A stretch of 64,000 nt of DNA, from contig VZTG01007794.1 in assembly GCA_013397845.1 (NCBI GenBank), positions 124,001-188,000 of the forward strand. Direction: 5' to 3'. A program made the position numbers and the translations under genes. Source of the stretch: Melanocharis versteri (Eukaryota; Chordata; Aves; Passeriformes; Melanocharitidae). Below are positions 27,301-40,300 of this stretch, in pieces. The notes below the pieces were generated by a model. That model saw only the letters and a program-made list of their open reading frames with translations. It did not search any database and had not been told where the DNA came from. Numbering within the stretch: position 1 is the stretch's first letter; every line of letters starts with the position of its first letter.

Positions 27301-30300
27301 ACAAAACTTTGAAGTTTGTCTAGGGTTAAAACCAGTGTGACTCTGATGGGATCCAAATTCCTGATGTTTCTGTGAGGGATGTGTGAGGAGCATCTGCTTG
27401 TGCTGCTGGACCTGTGACCTGAGTGGCCGTGGCTGGTGCCAGAACCACCTCCCGCAGATCGCTGCGTCCCCCTTGCCTTTTCCTTTTCAGCGTGTGATTA
27501 TGTACACATCCACTTACCAAATGTCTAAAAGGAGCTGAAGCGGCTGCTGAAGCACTGCTGACATTCTCCTTTCTTTCTATTCTAAGTGGACAAACAGTAA
27601 CTTTGGAGTGGCTTGTTATGAATTAATGGGGCCATGAGAGCTCCCATTATAGCCCGGCTCACAACTCAACCAGCACAATGGCAAAATCACAGGTTTCCCT
27701 GATGGACTGTACAGCTCTGCACTCACAGAAAGTCTGGGGGCCTAAGGGATGGCAGTGCTTTGCAGGGGTAAAAAAAGCACTTTGCAGTTGTTAGAACAAA
27801 ACAAAATAACAATCCTTTCTATATAATAGAAAAAAGCTTGGGAGAAAATGGCCCCATGCTGAGCCCAGCTGTGATTTTGGTAGGGGGAGGAGTGTGGGAG
27901 GGCAGGCACTGTTTTTCTGCCAAGACCGTGTCTGTGGGAGTTGCTCCATCTTCCCAGCTTTTGTTGGTCAGAAATGAAGACCAGCAGGGGATTTTGTGCA
28001 GTCTGCACGGCCGTGTTGCGGGGGCTTTCTCAGCTAGAGATGTTTTTGTTGGGAGTGGTTTTACTTCAGTTAATGTAGTTGAGCTGACTTGTTACTGCTG
28101 TTTTGTCAACAGGTGGTACCCAGACATAGGCTATCCGTGGTTTTCTTGGTGAGAGCTGTTTTTTATCCTTCAGTGACAGCATGGCTGTAGTGGTTCACTT
28201 TGTGTGATCAGCTTGTGGGGAGAGGAAGGCCACAACCATAAGGAATACTGGCATATATTGGCCAGTTTGGTTTTGAGTAACGTCCTCGTGGTCGAAGGTA
28301 GATGTAATGAACTGTGCAGTGTGAGTGTCTTCACCTGTGGCAGGGATTTTAATGTGTGACTGTAAACACCAGGAACATCACTGCTCTCAGGAGGAATTTA
28401 GGAGATGCATCTTAGCTGCTGCCATTGCTTTTAAGGTGACGTAGGTTTGCTGAGTTGTAACATTTTTCTTTTTCAACCAGATTTCATTGGATCAGGCCAG
28501 TTTCCTTGACCTGAACGTATTATTCCTATGCTTTCAATGTTAATGAAATTAACTGAGTATAGTGTCAACAGTGGCATTTTTGTCTCTGTGTGTGAGGCAA
28601 ACACCTGTGAAGTTGGTCAGACTTCTCATGTCCTGTGAGCAAAAGTGACACGATGGGGAGGCAACAGTTGTGGACAGAGCCCACTGTTTAGTGAAGCACT
28701 CTGGAACCCTGGGAGATGAAAGGCAGTGCATAAATGTAAAATATTATAATTAGTGAGCAGGATCATTGCCAAAAACCTCTTATTGTTCTCGTTTGCAGGA
28801 ATGTGTGCTGCTCTCTTAATTTAAAAAGTAATTCAGATAGCTTAATGAAGGCTTATTGGTTCACTGAGGGAGAACCTGAGCTGAGGGGGATGTTAGAAGC
28901 ACCTTGTGTTCATTCATACAAAAAAAGCTCAAATATGGGGGAAACATTGTCTTGTAATGGCCAGGTGGCCTTACAAGATTCTTTCCTGTATTTACTGACC
29001 CTGCTTTGCTAAATCCCCTTTTGTAGTGTGGTGTGCCCTCATGCAAAGGATCCCTCAACTAACTTGAAATGCTCAAATATTTTTAAGATCTTTTTTTTAT
29101 GAGACATTTATGTTTTTATGTTTGCAAACCATAAAACTAGTGTCTGTGCAGGTAGCTGACAATCTAAAATGGAAGTAGTTCAACCCTTGCAGAGAAGCAG
29201 GAGTGAGCTGTGCATGCTGAAGTCAGCCTGAAGTAGGAAAGTGTCATGGGATGGGCATAAGAAATGTAGACTGAAATAACTTCCCCCAAATCTTGAGTTA
29301 ATTTAATTCTTAATTTTGGCTTATTTTGTAATTTTGTAGTGGGTTTTGATCCGTTAATGCTGATGAACCTTTGATGTTTCTAACTTTTACTTTACTTTCT
29401 AGAAGCTTCGTTATTAGGAAAAATGTATGTGTTTGGGGCAAGGAAGAAATCAAGCACTTTATATTTGTGCAGGAGTATTTAAAACTTCCCTATTTTTGTA
29501 TATCATCATCTGCAATGCGGATTTGGCTGGAAAAACTGGTGCAAGGACTCTGTCTGCTCCTGGTCTCTCCTCTTTGTCCAGCAAGAAGTGCTTACAGGTG
29601 ACAAAGCACATATCTTATCAATCCTTATTCAGGGGCTACACTTCTTTGGTTTAAAAGTGACACATAAGGAAGGTGAGGTAGGTATCCTCTTCTCCTACCA
29701 CTCCAGCACCCATAGTTCATCTGAGGAGGAGCACTTTTGCAATTTTTTTTTTTTCGTGGTTTCAGCTTATATAATTAACTGTAGCCAAATTCTGGTCACA
29801 ATTAATGTACTATACAGATATTTGGGCCATAGACCTGGGAAGGATAATAAGGCTGTGGAGGCAGCACTTTTGCAGGTTGCATTTTTTTTATCTTTAGTAC
29901 TAAATGGGCAAGGTAAAATGTGTCGAATTCTTCTTGCATTTAAAGCATATAAGTCTAATTTCCTAGTTTTGGCTTCTCTTTTGTAGAGGTGACACCAAAA
30001 GAGGACTCAGGATGGAAAAAAGAGAATAAAGTGGCATGAATCTTTCAATGTTACCTAAACTGCACCAAGGTCAGCAGGCCAGAACAGCTGGTATTACTAT
30101 ACCTTTCCTGGCATTTTTAAGTGTTTTGCATACTGTTCATGCACCATCTGCTTAGTTGTTCAGTGATACAATGACCAAAATGGAAAGTAAAGATATTTGC
30201 ACCAGCATTGTGTGTAATAGACTGCTGGAAATTCAGAGCAGTTCCTAGTTGCCTTCTTTGAGTAAATCCCTTGCTTATTCTGGTAAATGGCTCACTTGGA

Positions 30301-31119
30301 CAGTTACTGCCAGCCTTCTGGAAGATCGCATGCCCAAGTTTTTTAGGTGCTGAATGTTCAGCACATGTATATACAACATGTTGTGTATCTGGCACTGGCT
30401 TGCATGAGGACCAGATTTTTCAAAGGTGCTTGGATTTCACACAAGTGTTACGCTAAGGCTGCATTCCCAAAAAACTGACTATCAACAAGAACTCGTATTT
30501 TGAAAAACCTGACTGCTTGGAAGGAACTATTTTGTTGCCTAAAATAAAATGAAGCAAGAATTTGCTTCCTGGCAGTGTTTGCAGAGGATGGGAAAATTCT
30601 GGCCAGGGAGGGTAGTGACAGATAACTGTGTTTCTCTTGGTTGCTCCTTTTAAGTGTAAGCACTCAAAGAAAGCCTCAGCAGCAATGAGCTCCCAAAGTG
30701 AACTCTTATACATAGACTGAAGGGAATCTGGCATATATGGAAATAAAAGAAGGTAGACCCCATGTTTTTAAGGGTGTGGCAAATAATGCGTATTCTTTGT
30801 TTAGCCAGATGCAGGCATTGTTATTCAGGGGGCTGGTGGATGCCCTGGACACATTCAAGGTCAGGTGGGATGAAGCTCACCCCAAATGTTGTGGGTGTGG
30901 AATGGCAGCACCTTTTCATTCCACGTGCTCTTAGGGTGTGTTACCCTGTACCCTGATTGTACAAGGACAAGCCAGGGTAGAACGCTCTGGATCACACAGC
31001 TCCTCATCAGCTATCGGTTCTCACTTTTCCCACACACAAACTGATTGGCCTTTGCACTGAGAAGTTTCCACAAAAGAAAAGGCAACAGAGCCTTTTTTTC
31101 ACACACAGCTTCTGCAGTA
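21337..31119. other. Gene-free AT-rich DNA with a candidate regulatory cluster
   Basis: No gene is recognised. Frames are short and mostly overlap antisense ones. The best regulatory candidate, at 26881-26940, is listed separately. A 36-nt segment at 28113-28148 is bounded by acceptor-like and donor-like sites and is raised under findings. GC-richer patches lie around 27360-27480 and 27840-28130. No recognisable transposon was found. Confidence 0.6.
26881..26940. promoter_or_regulatory. Candidate enhancer: POU octamer and paired homeodomain sites
   Basis: A perfect octamer, ATGCAAAT, at 26916-26923 is the consensus site of POU-domain factors. Just upstream lies a perfect 7-bp inverted repeat, ATTAGCA (26883-26889) and TGCTAAT (26901-26907), separated by 11 bp. 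It presents two opposed TAAT-type homeodomain cores. The clustering and lack of low-complexity sequence resemble vertebrate conserved noncoding enhancers. There is no expression or conservation evidence here. Short AT-rich motifs are common by chance, so this is only a candidate. Confidence 0.3.
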
Positions 31120-31816
31120 CCTCGCCTGAACAGGTTGAGAGCAGCCCTGGGGAGAAGGACTTGGGGGTGCTGGGGGTGAGAGGCTGGACATGACCCAGCC
31201 ATGTGCACTCACAGCCCAGAGAGCCAAATGTGTCCTGGGCTGCACCCAGAGCAGCGTGGGCAGCAGGGGAGGGAGGGGATCCTGCCCCTCTGCTCTGCTC
31301 TGGTGAGACCCCACTGCAGTGCTGCATCCAGCTCTGGGATCCCTGCACAGGAAGGACTTGCACCTTTTGGAGTGAGTCCAGGGGAGATGGTTAGAGGGAT
31401 GGAGCACTTCTGTGTGGAGAGGCAAAGAGAACTCAGATTGTTCAGCCTGGGGAAGAGGTGGCCTTGGGGAGATCTCATTGCAGCCTTCCAGTACCTAAAG
31501 GGAGCCTAAGAAAGACAGACAGGGACTTTTTCCAAGGGCATGTAGTGACAGGACAAGGGGGAGCGGCTTTAAACTGACAGAGAGTAGATTTAGATTAGAT
31601 ATTAGGAAGAAATTCCTTGCTGTGAGGGTGGTGGGGCACCAGAGCAGGTTGCCCAGAGAAGCTGTGGATGTCCCATCCCTGGAAGTGTTCAAGGCCAGGT
31701 TAATTGAGGCTTTGAGCAACCTGGTCCAGTGGAAGCTGTCCCTGCCCATGTCAGGGTGTTTGGAATTAGATGATCTTTAAGGTCCCTTCCAAACAAGTCA
31801 TTCTATGATTCTATGA
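31120..31816 (+). mobile_element. CR1 LINE, 5'-truncated, 3' end complete
   Basis: CR1 is the dominant avian non-LTR retrotransposon. This copy keeps only the 3' part: the end of ORF2, which encodes the reverse transcriptase polyprotein, and the short 3' UTR. Segments I recognise are GAGAAGGACTTGGGGGTGCT (31150-31169), the TGACCCAGCCATGTGCACTC region (31191-31210) and TTAGGAAGAAATTCCTTGCT (31601-31620). Next comes GGTTGCCCAGAGAAGCTGTG (31647-31666), and finally GATGATCTTTAAGGTCCCTTCC just before two ATTCTATG octamers at 31800-31815. The conceptual ORF2 C-terminus is partly readable (GDLIAAFQYLKG at 31468-31503) but is broken by frameshifts and stops, so the copy is dead. The 5' boundary near 31120 is approximate. 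GC is clearly above the flanks. Confidence 0.93.
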
Positions 31817-33798
31817 CTTAAGATGATAAAAGGAAATATTTCTGTAATTAATAAAGATATTTCCTTTTGGATAATGGCAATTTCATGAAATATAGACATA
31901 AAAATTCTAATGTACTTAAAATGGTTTTGTGTTTGTTCGGTCTAGTCAAGGGTAACTTTTTAATGACTTGTAATAAAGGTAAGTGCATGCTGGAGGTACT
32001 ATAAAAATCCCAATTTGCTAATGAAACTGATAAACTTTGATAATTGATGCCAATAATTAATTTTTTTTATTTTATACTGTGATTAGCACTTGCAGACAGA
32101 GAGATAAAGTTCATAGTTTACGAGTGCCAGAGGCACTGGTGGGCTGTGTTTACATGCCTTTTAATGACTCTGGTAGGTGATGCCACATGAATATTCATTT
32201 TAATGACATATTTTGGTAGGCGAAAAATTGCAACTTGCACAATATAGCTGTCTCTTAAAAATTAAATGAACATATGGTAAATGATAGGCATTTTAAAGAA
32301 GCTCCAAATAGTTTCATTACAGTTAGCTGGCAGTGATGGAATTGAAGAGTAATAAGGAGCAAAAGAAAAGCTTTCCTTCTGTGTGCTCTGAAACCGTGAA
32401 TACATTGGTATCACATGTATAGGATAAGTGGGAAGGGATGGCTCATACCATCTGAAATTGCTGACAAATGTTAAAATCAGTCCTGTATCATATACAAAGG
32501 CTTTAATCACGTTGCTGACTACATCTCTTTTTGTGAAAGGGGACACATCTTGCCTTTGAGGACATTTACCTGGCTAGAAAAGGCTTGTTTCCAATTGTTA
32601 TGCAGAGCCCTGTGTCATCCCGTTGCCACAGACTGCGAGCTTGTGATAAGAGCTAATTGACTCGCAATTCCTTATTTGCATTGCATTTTTGATTCCTGGA
32701 AATCAATGAGTAACCTGAAAGTCATGACATTGTAGAGGTCAGTGTGTGCACACACATGCCAGCAACTACAGAATTTGATTAGCTGAAATGGTGACAGGGT
32801 TTTTGTACATTTTTTAGCTTTGATATGAAACAGAGTCGGACAAGGTAGGTCTGGCTGAGAAGTGTTCGCTTATAATCTTTTTTTCTCTCTCATAAAACTG
32901 CCGGCAGTCTACTCAGGTGCCTTTAAAGCTTGTACTGCTGACACCAGTTGGAGTTTCTGGGGAAGTGATATGATGCTGAGGAACCAAGTTTAATTGTTTC
33001 TGGCATTGGTCCTGTGCTGGTTAAAGAATGTAGGATTTTCAGGATGAGCCTGGGAAAAGATGGGCCACTGAGGAGGATGTTCTTATACCACAAACATGTG
33101 TGCTGAAAGCTTGAGGAATAACTTTTTGTTCCTCCAGAACAGCAACTGTTTTTTCATACTAAGCAGGCAATTAATCTAGATTTTCAGGTTCTGCAAAGCA
33201 ATGTGAAATATTCTGTATAAATAATGACCACTCTGAAAAAATAGCCATTCTGCATTAAGTTTAAAATCTGGAAGTGTGAATTAAAAACAATGCACTGTAC
33301 ATACATCATCGGAAATGGTCTTGATACCCCAGAAAAGGTTTCTCTACCCAGATCATTTTCATTAACAGGTTGCATGTGAGAAAGGTCAGGAATCCTTGCT
33401 CACACAGTGTCTCTAAATTGTCCATTAAAATGCATGTTAACAGTGACATGTTTTTTGAGAGGGACAGGCCACTTGTTTATGTCTTTTGTTGCTAATATGC
33501 TGAATGAGGTATTGAATTGGATGGAATGAGGTGGTGTCAGGAGGTAATGATGAGAGAGAAAGAAAAAGAATTGACAGAAGGAAATGATACAGAGAATATG
33601 TAAATAAGTAGAAAGCAGAAATCTGTGGGGAAATGGAAAGTGATCAAGATGTCTACGATTAATTCAGGCTAGGTGACACTGGGAAAAGGAGGCTTCAGAA
33701 ATTTGCTACTTACTTTTCATTTCTGATTTCTTTAAACATGTGCAGTAGAAGAAAAATACTGCCAAATACAAGAAAGACTGAAGAGAAGAAAGTAAATC

Positions 33799-33856
33799 AA
33801 GAAAAAGGGAAGAAAGGAAGGAAGAAAGAGAAAGAAAGAAAGAAAGAAAGAAAAAG
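33799..33856 (+). repeat. 58-nt homopurine tract with (GAAA)n
   Basis: The run contains only A and G, starting with GAAAAAGGGAAGAAAGGAAG and ending in about six GAAA units (33829-33855). The complementary strand is all pyrimidine. Such homopurine-homopyrimidine tracts can form triplex H-DNA and are usually length-variable. Confidence 0.85.
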
Positions 33857-34311
33857 TACTCCTCTGGAAGTGGGTACATCTGTATCATAAAGAATAAAAA
33901 TCCCAGTCTCACTGACTCCACTTCCCTGGCACCTGCAAGCAAATGAAATATGTACTAAAATGTCCAGTTATATGAAAATTGGTTCAGAAAGAGCAGCTAG
34001 AGTAAAATCTAAAATGAAGGCAGGAAAATAACAGAAATCATAAATAACAGGAAGTCATGTCAGGGGCATAGTCTTTTCCAACCTTAATGATTTTATTATA
34101 TTATGAAATGTGGTAATACTGTGTAAAAATAAGGGTCTCTGTAGATTTGCCAAAAAAACCACCAGCTAATAATTATCTGAGACATCTTGTGTGGGATGGG
34201 TTGGTAAATTCCAGGCCCTACAGGAGTGCTGTAGGCTCAGGAGTGCTGGACTTCAGGTCAAATAAGCGCAGGCAAAGCACATTGGATGCCTGTTGGCAGT
34301 AGAAACAAACA

Positions 34312-34339
34312 CTTTGTGACCTTCTTAGAGGTCACAAAG
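34312..34339. promoter_or_regulatory. Perfect 11-bp inverted repeat; everted AGGTCA pair (ER6)
   Basis: CTTTGTGACCT (34312-34322) is followed after the 6-bp spacer TCTTAG by AGGTCACAAAG (34329-34339), an exact inverted repeat. The inner halves are TGACCT (34317-34322) and AGGTCA (34329-34334). Two nuclear-receptor half-sites in everted orientation with spacing 6 form the ER6 layout bound by some RXR heterodimers such as PXR/CAR types. It could equally be a plain short hairpin or chance. No gene nearby in the window identifies a target. Confidence 0.4.
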
Positions 34340-37300
34340 CCTCACCAAGAATCAGTAACTCTGTAGATACACATGTGCATGGTGAGTGTTTAGCATATGC
34401 CAAGACGTATTTTGTAATACAACACTGAAAACTTCATACTGCAGGGCAGTAATGGTGGGCAGCACTTTAGAATTTAATTTGTTACTGTTTTGTTTTACAA
34501 GAAAGTTAGATGTAGATGTATACTTGAATTTCTTAGGACCCAGAAGATTCTTCAGCCTGTGAAACCACATCATGAGAAGCTGTTTTCCGTGCCAGGCAGG
34601 GCAGGCCTGGCTTCAGGCATCTCAGAAGAACATCCTGGTTTGGTCTCTTTGCTACTTCTGTCTCCTTCTACTCTGTCTTCTACGATGCATGTGTTACACT
34701 ATATCCTGTTGAGGAGTTAAGCCATGTCCATTAAACATTCACTGGGCATTGCCTGTTTGTCAGATGTTTGATTCTGTGGACCCAATACTTGGTCTTACAG
34801 TTAGCTTGCAAGAATAGGTAGTCATAGGGGTTTCTTCACATGGGCTGATTGAGTGGGGTTTCTTCCTTAGTTTTGCAGATGCTGTTGTATCATGTCATGC
34901 TGCTTGTTTTCCAAAATTAAGCAGTATTTTAAGAAAAGAAAGGAAAAGAAGCTTCCAGAAGAGTTTGATTTAAAAATACTTCAAGAACCTCAAACTATTT
35001 GCCATTTCATATGGAGCTATGCTTATGTTGTGCAATATGCAGGAAAAGGGGAGGGGAAGAATGAAAGGCTTTACAGCTTTCAAACAAATGACTAATGTGC
35101 ACATTAGGACAAGTCTTCCTGCATCTTAGGCATTTTCACTTGTTACATTAATATGACTAGGAGTTATACATTTATTTACCACTTAAAAATTTCCTCTTTA
35201 GGGAATGAAAGATTTCCATATTAGCACAGCAGAAATTTCCTCAAAACTGTTATGATTTTGCTAATTAGGAAAATCTTTTTGATCCTATGGACTGGAGAGA
35301 GCAGGAGGATTTCCATCTAACTAGCTGTTGTGCAACATATTAACAAAATATAAATAGTCTTTATATCTCTCTTGAAATTTATGGATTTGATACACAAATA
35401 TGAATGTTCTCACCTTCTGATCTATTACCTTATGTGCATATAGCAAAGAATCTCATGTTTTCTGGAATTCTACATGTCCATGACGTAGAGATGCCTTTTT
35501 AGTAGAGCTACTGATTTTCATCAGCTCTTCGTAACAAAAATACAAAATACTATGTCAATTCTGATTTTCTTTTCTATATGGAATACTGATCTTTCAGGAT
35601 GTTTTTTTAATTTTTCAAAAATTAATTTTAAACAGGCAGGACTTTCCCTGTTCTGAACAGTAAAAAAACAAAATCTGAAAACTCATTTAATAGGAGGCAT
35701 TCTCACACTGGTAGGAATGTATGAGAAAATGATGTTATAAAAGAGTTTGTAAGAAGATGTAAAATTATATTGATAAATAGACTATCATGGCAGCTAAGAA
35801 TAACAATTTTTTTTATAGTTTCTACTTTGTTGAAACAGTAGCATAAATTATTTTTATTCATTGCAAAATGAAAAACCCACTCCCTAAGACAGAAATTCTT
35901 TTGAAGTTGCTATATGTGTTAAAGAAAATGTTGCAGTAGTGAACTTCTGCAGAGCTGAGGCTGTTAGTGCCACATGGATCATCCTGAGCTCTCCCAGGGG
36001 ATGCCCAGCTCCAGCATGAAAACAGGGTGCCGCAAGAAGCATGTGTTTAGCTGAAGAGCTTCATCACAAAACCAAAGCTCTTCAGAGTCAGTTCTGTTTG
36101 CTTTCAAGGCACATGGAGAATCCTTCAGTCCCTGTTACCCTGCAGCCATGGGGAGAAAGAGAGGGAAGGTGGTGTCTTGGGGCTGCTCCCTTCACTTCCT
36201 CCAGGTGTCTGCTGCTTGGCACTTTCCTCTGGTACCTCCAGAGGTCCTACTTACTGGTGAAGAGGGTCAGCAGTGTTATTTGCCATAAGCTTTGCAGCAT
36301 TTGGGTTTTTTTAATGAGAAAATAATGTATAGCATCACTACCAGCGTTGCTCTAGCTTTTGTTGATTTCTGTACCTGATCTTCTCAAGGCTGGGACATCT
36401 TGTGGGGAGGCAGAGAATGACACAAAAGTTTTCTAGCAATAGATGGTAAGGGGGTGAGCAAACTCAGTAGCATGAAGCCATCTGTAGCTTCTGTCTTGTG
36501 GTGGCACGATGGATCTGTTAAGGAGACTTCTAGAGGACTAGAAAGCTAGAATGGATTTTAATTGTTTATTTTTTCTGAACTGAGGTATGTGGTATTTGAT
36601 GGTTTATGCAATAATGAACAAAATTTTAGTATGTTGTGGGTTGTTGTCTGACACTTTCCCAGGACAGATTGCATGTCAGGCTTTTAAACCATAAGCATTT
36701 AGGAATAGCAGTGTTTGAAAATAGAGACTCATATATTCTACTACCTTCACAGAAATATTTCTTGCTTAAAGGAAACATATCAAAGGATGATAATTAGTGC
36801 AACAGAAAAGAGAGTAAATACTTCAGTGTTAGCTGTTCAAATACTATTATTTTGTGTTGGTCTTCTTTGAAAAAGCTTCATTTGATGAAATTTGGAGGAG
36901 AAAGCACAATGGGCAGTGAGTTGAGTGCTTTGCAGGGTACATCACTCAGCAGAGGGAAGAGGGCACCTGGGCTGCCTCACAAAGCTGGAGGAGACAGGTG
37001 CTGACCTGACCTTTGGTGTTTCCTTCTCAGTGTTTTTGGTTTGTTTCTGGTTCTCCTGGTGTGCTGCGAGGAAGACTTGAGAAAGCACTTTGCGTTGTCT
37101 CTGTAAGAGAAACCCTGTGCCTCTCTCCCCTCCTAGTGACATTATGCTACCTCATTTTTAGCAGCTTACTAAAGCAAATGTTTAGCCTCATCCTGAAGTG
37201 CCAAAGATCCCTCCTGCTCTGTGTCTTCTGTAAGACACAGTGTTGGTCAAACATTTCGAGTGACCGAAACAATGTTCTTGTGTTGCAACAACACAGTGGG

Positions 37301-40300
37301 TCAAACTCTGTGTGTGGAAACTAATTCTCTCCCTTCCACTGGAGAGTTCGTGTGGTTTTCTTGTGAGTTCCTGTTCAGAGACCGACGTGACTGGTCCAAA
37401 TCTCATAAACCAGTGATGGACTTTTTCACAAGATATTTGTCATTTTATGGTAATTTTTCGTTACATATTTTTCTAATCAGGTTTTAGAAACAAAAGAATT
37501 TGAATCTGCAAACCTTTACTCATTTCTTCAATCCTGTTAATTTAAATCGATTTTCCCCCTATTCCAACTCTATTAAAGATGAAATTGAAAAGATGTTTTT
37601 GGCTACTCTTCATAAATGTAAGGCAATCTACAGTGTTTCTTACTGAATAGAATTTGAATTCAAAATGCCTAAAAGATTAGTATTGGAGTCATGTAATCTT
37701 ATCTCAAATATCCCTTTCTTTAATGCAGGAGCTGGTTTCAACTTTTCTAATACTTAACCCTTTTGCCTTGTAAATAATGCATATGTGCTATACCACTATT
37801 AAGTATTCAGTCTATTGTCTTCTATTTTTCTAATTTGTATGGTCTTCCTGATGTGGAATGAAGAAGATTCTGGACATATTCCCCCAGGACAGGAAAACTG
37901 TTAGTAGAATTCAATACTCTCTCCTACAGAAATTTGAATATAATTTGAATGCATTAAAATTAATCATAAAAGGCAGCATTCTTTGTGGCAAGGTATCAAT
38001 AGGCATTTGCAACAAGTTAAGAAAGTATTTTTTATGTCCTAGAAGTTTGCTGTTAGCTTTCAACAGTCATAAAAAACCCTGAGAAAATGACTTTCAGAAG
38101 TCATTTTGCAGTGTATTAAAATACCAATATAGCTCAAGTTTTACTTGTTGCAAATATGATTCTTCAGATCACTTGGCAAGCAAATGCACTGCGTCCCATG
38201 CTACAGCTTTTACTGAAAAATGCTCTCCTGGAGACTGTAAGGAGACAGCTTCAGTTCGGGCTGATTTCCAGCGTGCTACTGGGTCTGAAAATTCACCCCA
38301 TCACCTCTGCTGGCTCCTCTGTTTTCCAAAGGGATGAACTGAGGGGCACTGTGCATCCCGTGGTTGTGTATGGTGTTCCATAGGTAGTTTTCTCAAAACT
38401 GTAGAATTTTTGAAGTAAGGAAATCCTCCCTTGAGGCTCAGGCTGGCATACCATATATGTGCAAGTAAATCTTGTGCAGCCTTTTCAAAGGCAACACAAA
38501 TTGTGAGAAAATACCTATCTATATGAAGATTGATCGAGTAGGCATCAAATTTTGTTCAGTAAAAATGCCAATAAAAATGGAAGGTGAGTCAAGCTGCTTT
38601 AAACAGTAAAAAAAAAAAGTAGTGAAATAGACCTGAATGAATCCCTAAACTGCTCTAGATGTAGTAACACAAAATGGTAAAGCCATAGAAATGGAGCAAC
38701 ATATCTGAGACAAGGCTATGTATAATAGTAGTTTCCTGAATAAAACAGCAATAATGCCAGATTCTTATAGGCCATTATTCACAATCTGGAAGATATCTTT
38801 TAAAATATTTTTAGTTTACAGCATATAAATAAATCATGGAGTAAAATAATTATATGTCAGACCATATGCTATAAAAGTACTTTACTCTGTAAGGAGCCTT
38901 AGATATCCTGTATCACTTAATCATTTCATAAATACAGGTTTTCATTGAATATGAAATGTATACACAGTAAAGGCAAGTAATATGAATAGTACCAAAGTGA
39001 CACATCCTACAGTAGTAAATAATCCAGATAACTGAATTTATGTACTCAGGGATACTTAACTGGCACATTTCGAGTTGTATTGAGCAGTTACATTTATAGC
39101 AGTGTAGTATATCTCTTATAAGAGGTGGACTTCAGTTTCTACCAGTTACAATTTATTATGTTGAAGAGTGACTGCTTTTAAACTCAGCTAATTAATTATT
39201 AGGTTAATACTTGGCAGTCTTCTTACTTTGCAACAGGGTCTAAATCCAGATTATTTATGATGGTAGTTCAGGCACTACAAGGGATCAGTTTTCATGAGCT
39301 CTGAGATACTGGGGTTTGTGGATCAGCACACACTCAGTCATAGCAAGAAGAGAGGAAAGTGGAGCAGTGACAAGGAAATAACTGTGTGAAGGAATGTGGC
39401 TCCCACCATGGTGCGACGGCAGCAGGAATTGTATCAGACACACAAAAAACCCTCCAACATCTTAATTTTTAGAGGCAAAATGCTATTTTACAATCACAAT
39501 TGCTTTCAGTAGGGGTGTGAACGTGCATGAATCCATGTGTTGGACCTGGAGTCCCACATGCCATCCAATCTCAGTCTCAGTTAGCTTAGGCTCTTTAGTT
39601 GGGACTTCCACAGAGAAATCAGAGCATCTGTGTCAGATACGTGCCTCGTTTTACTGACTTTATGGTGTCAGGAAGTACGAGCATCTAATTTAGTGCCATA
39701 ACATCAGGTACTAAACCCCCCTTTCCTATATATAGCCAAAGACCCAAATGCATAATCTACACATACGGTGACAAGTCTTGATTCTGCCTTAATTTAGTGA
39801 GGTGGGTGTATTTAGAATTAAGTGATGGCAGAGTTTGGCCCATCATTTATACAGTATTGTTATGAGTGATGTAAGGTGGGAATTAACAAAAGCCTGTCCT
39901 CTAGGGGAATGTTGGTTTTTGTGTTAAAGATGCTGGGAGGAGGCAGCTGGTGGGCTGTGGGAGGGCTCACAGGCTGCTCCCAGCTGGCCTGAAGGGGTGA
40001 TCTGCTGTGCATTCATTGCCCTTTGGTTTTGTCACACCCAGTATCTTGTTCAAATAGGTTTTCAAAGAAAACCAGAAAATGGGTCTATCTTAAGCTCTGG
40101 TGTTTCTAACCTCTGAAACTCTCCTTTCTTTTTCATCACCTTCCTTCAGAGGTGAGCTATAATTAAGCTAAAAATAACAGAGCTACTTCAGGTTTTATCT
40201 TCTCTGGTGTCTCACTGCAGCTGAGAGGTTAAAGAATTGCTTTTTCAAAAGAAACCCACATATGGAAAATTTGGGTTTTCTTTTGGCATTACTTAGATCC

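Noticed and set aside
31201..31509. Several overlapping frames of 60-118 codons on both strands
   Set aside because: They are shadows of the dead CR1 ORF2 end. The only meaningful one is the broken CR1 reading itself; the antisense ones reflect high local GC.
31800..31815. Adjacent ATTCTATG octamers, which might suggest a short tandem array
   Set aside because: This is the normal CR1 3' terminus, not an independent repeat or a CRISPR array.
39408..39515. Short frame with a near-ideal Kozak context, CCCACCATGGTGCGA
   Set aside because: It ends within about 35 codons with no splice donor or recognisable peptide.
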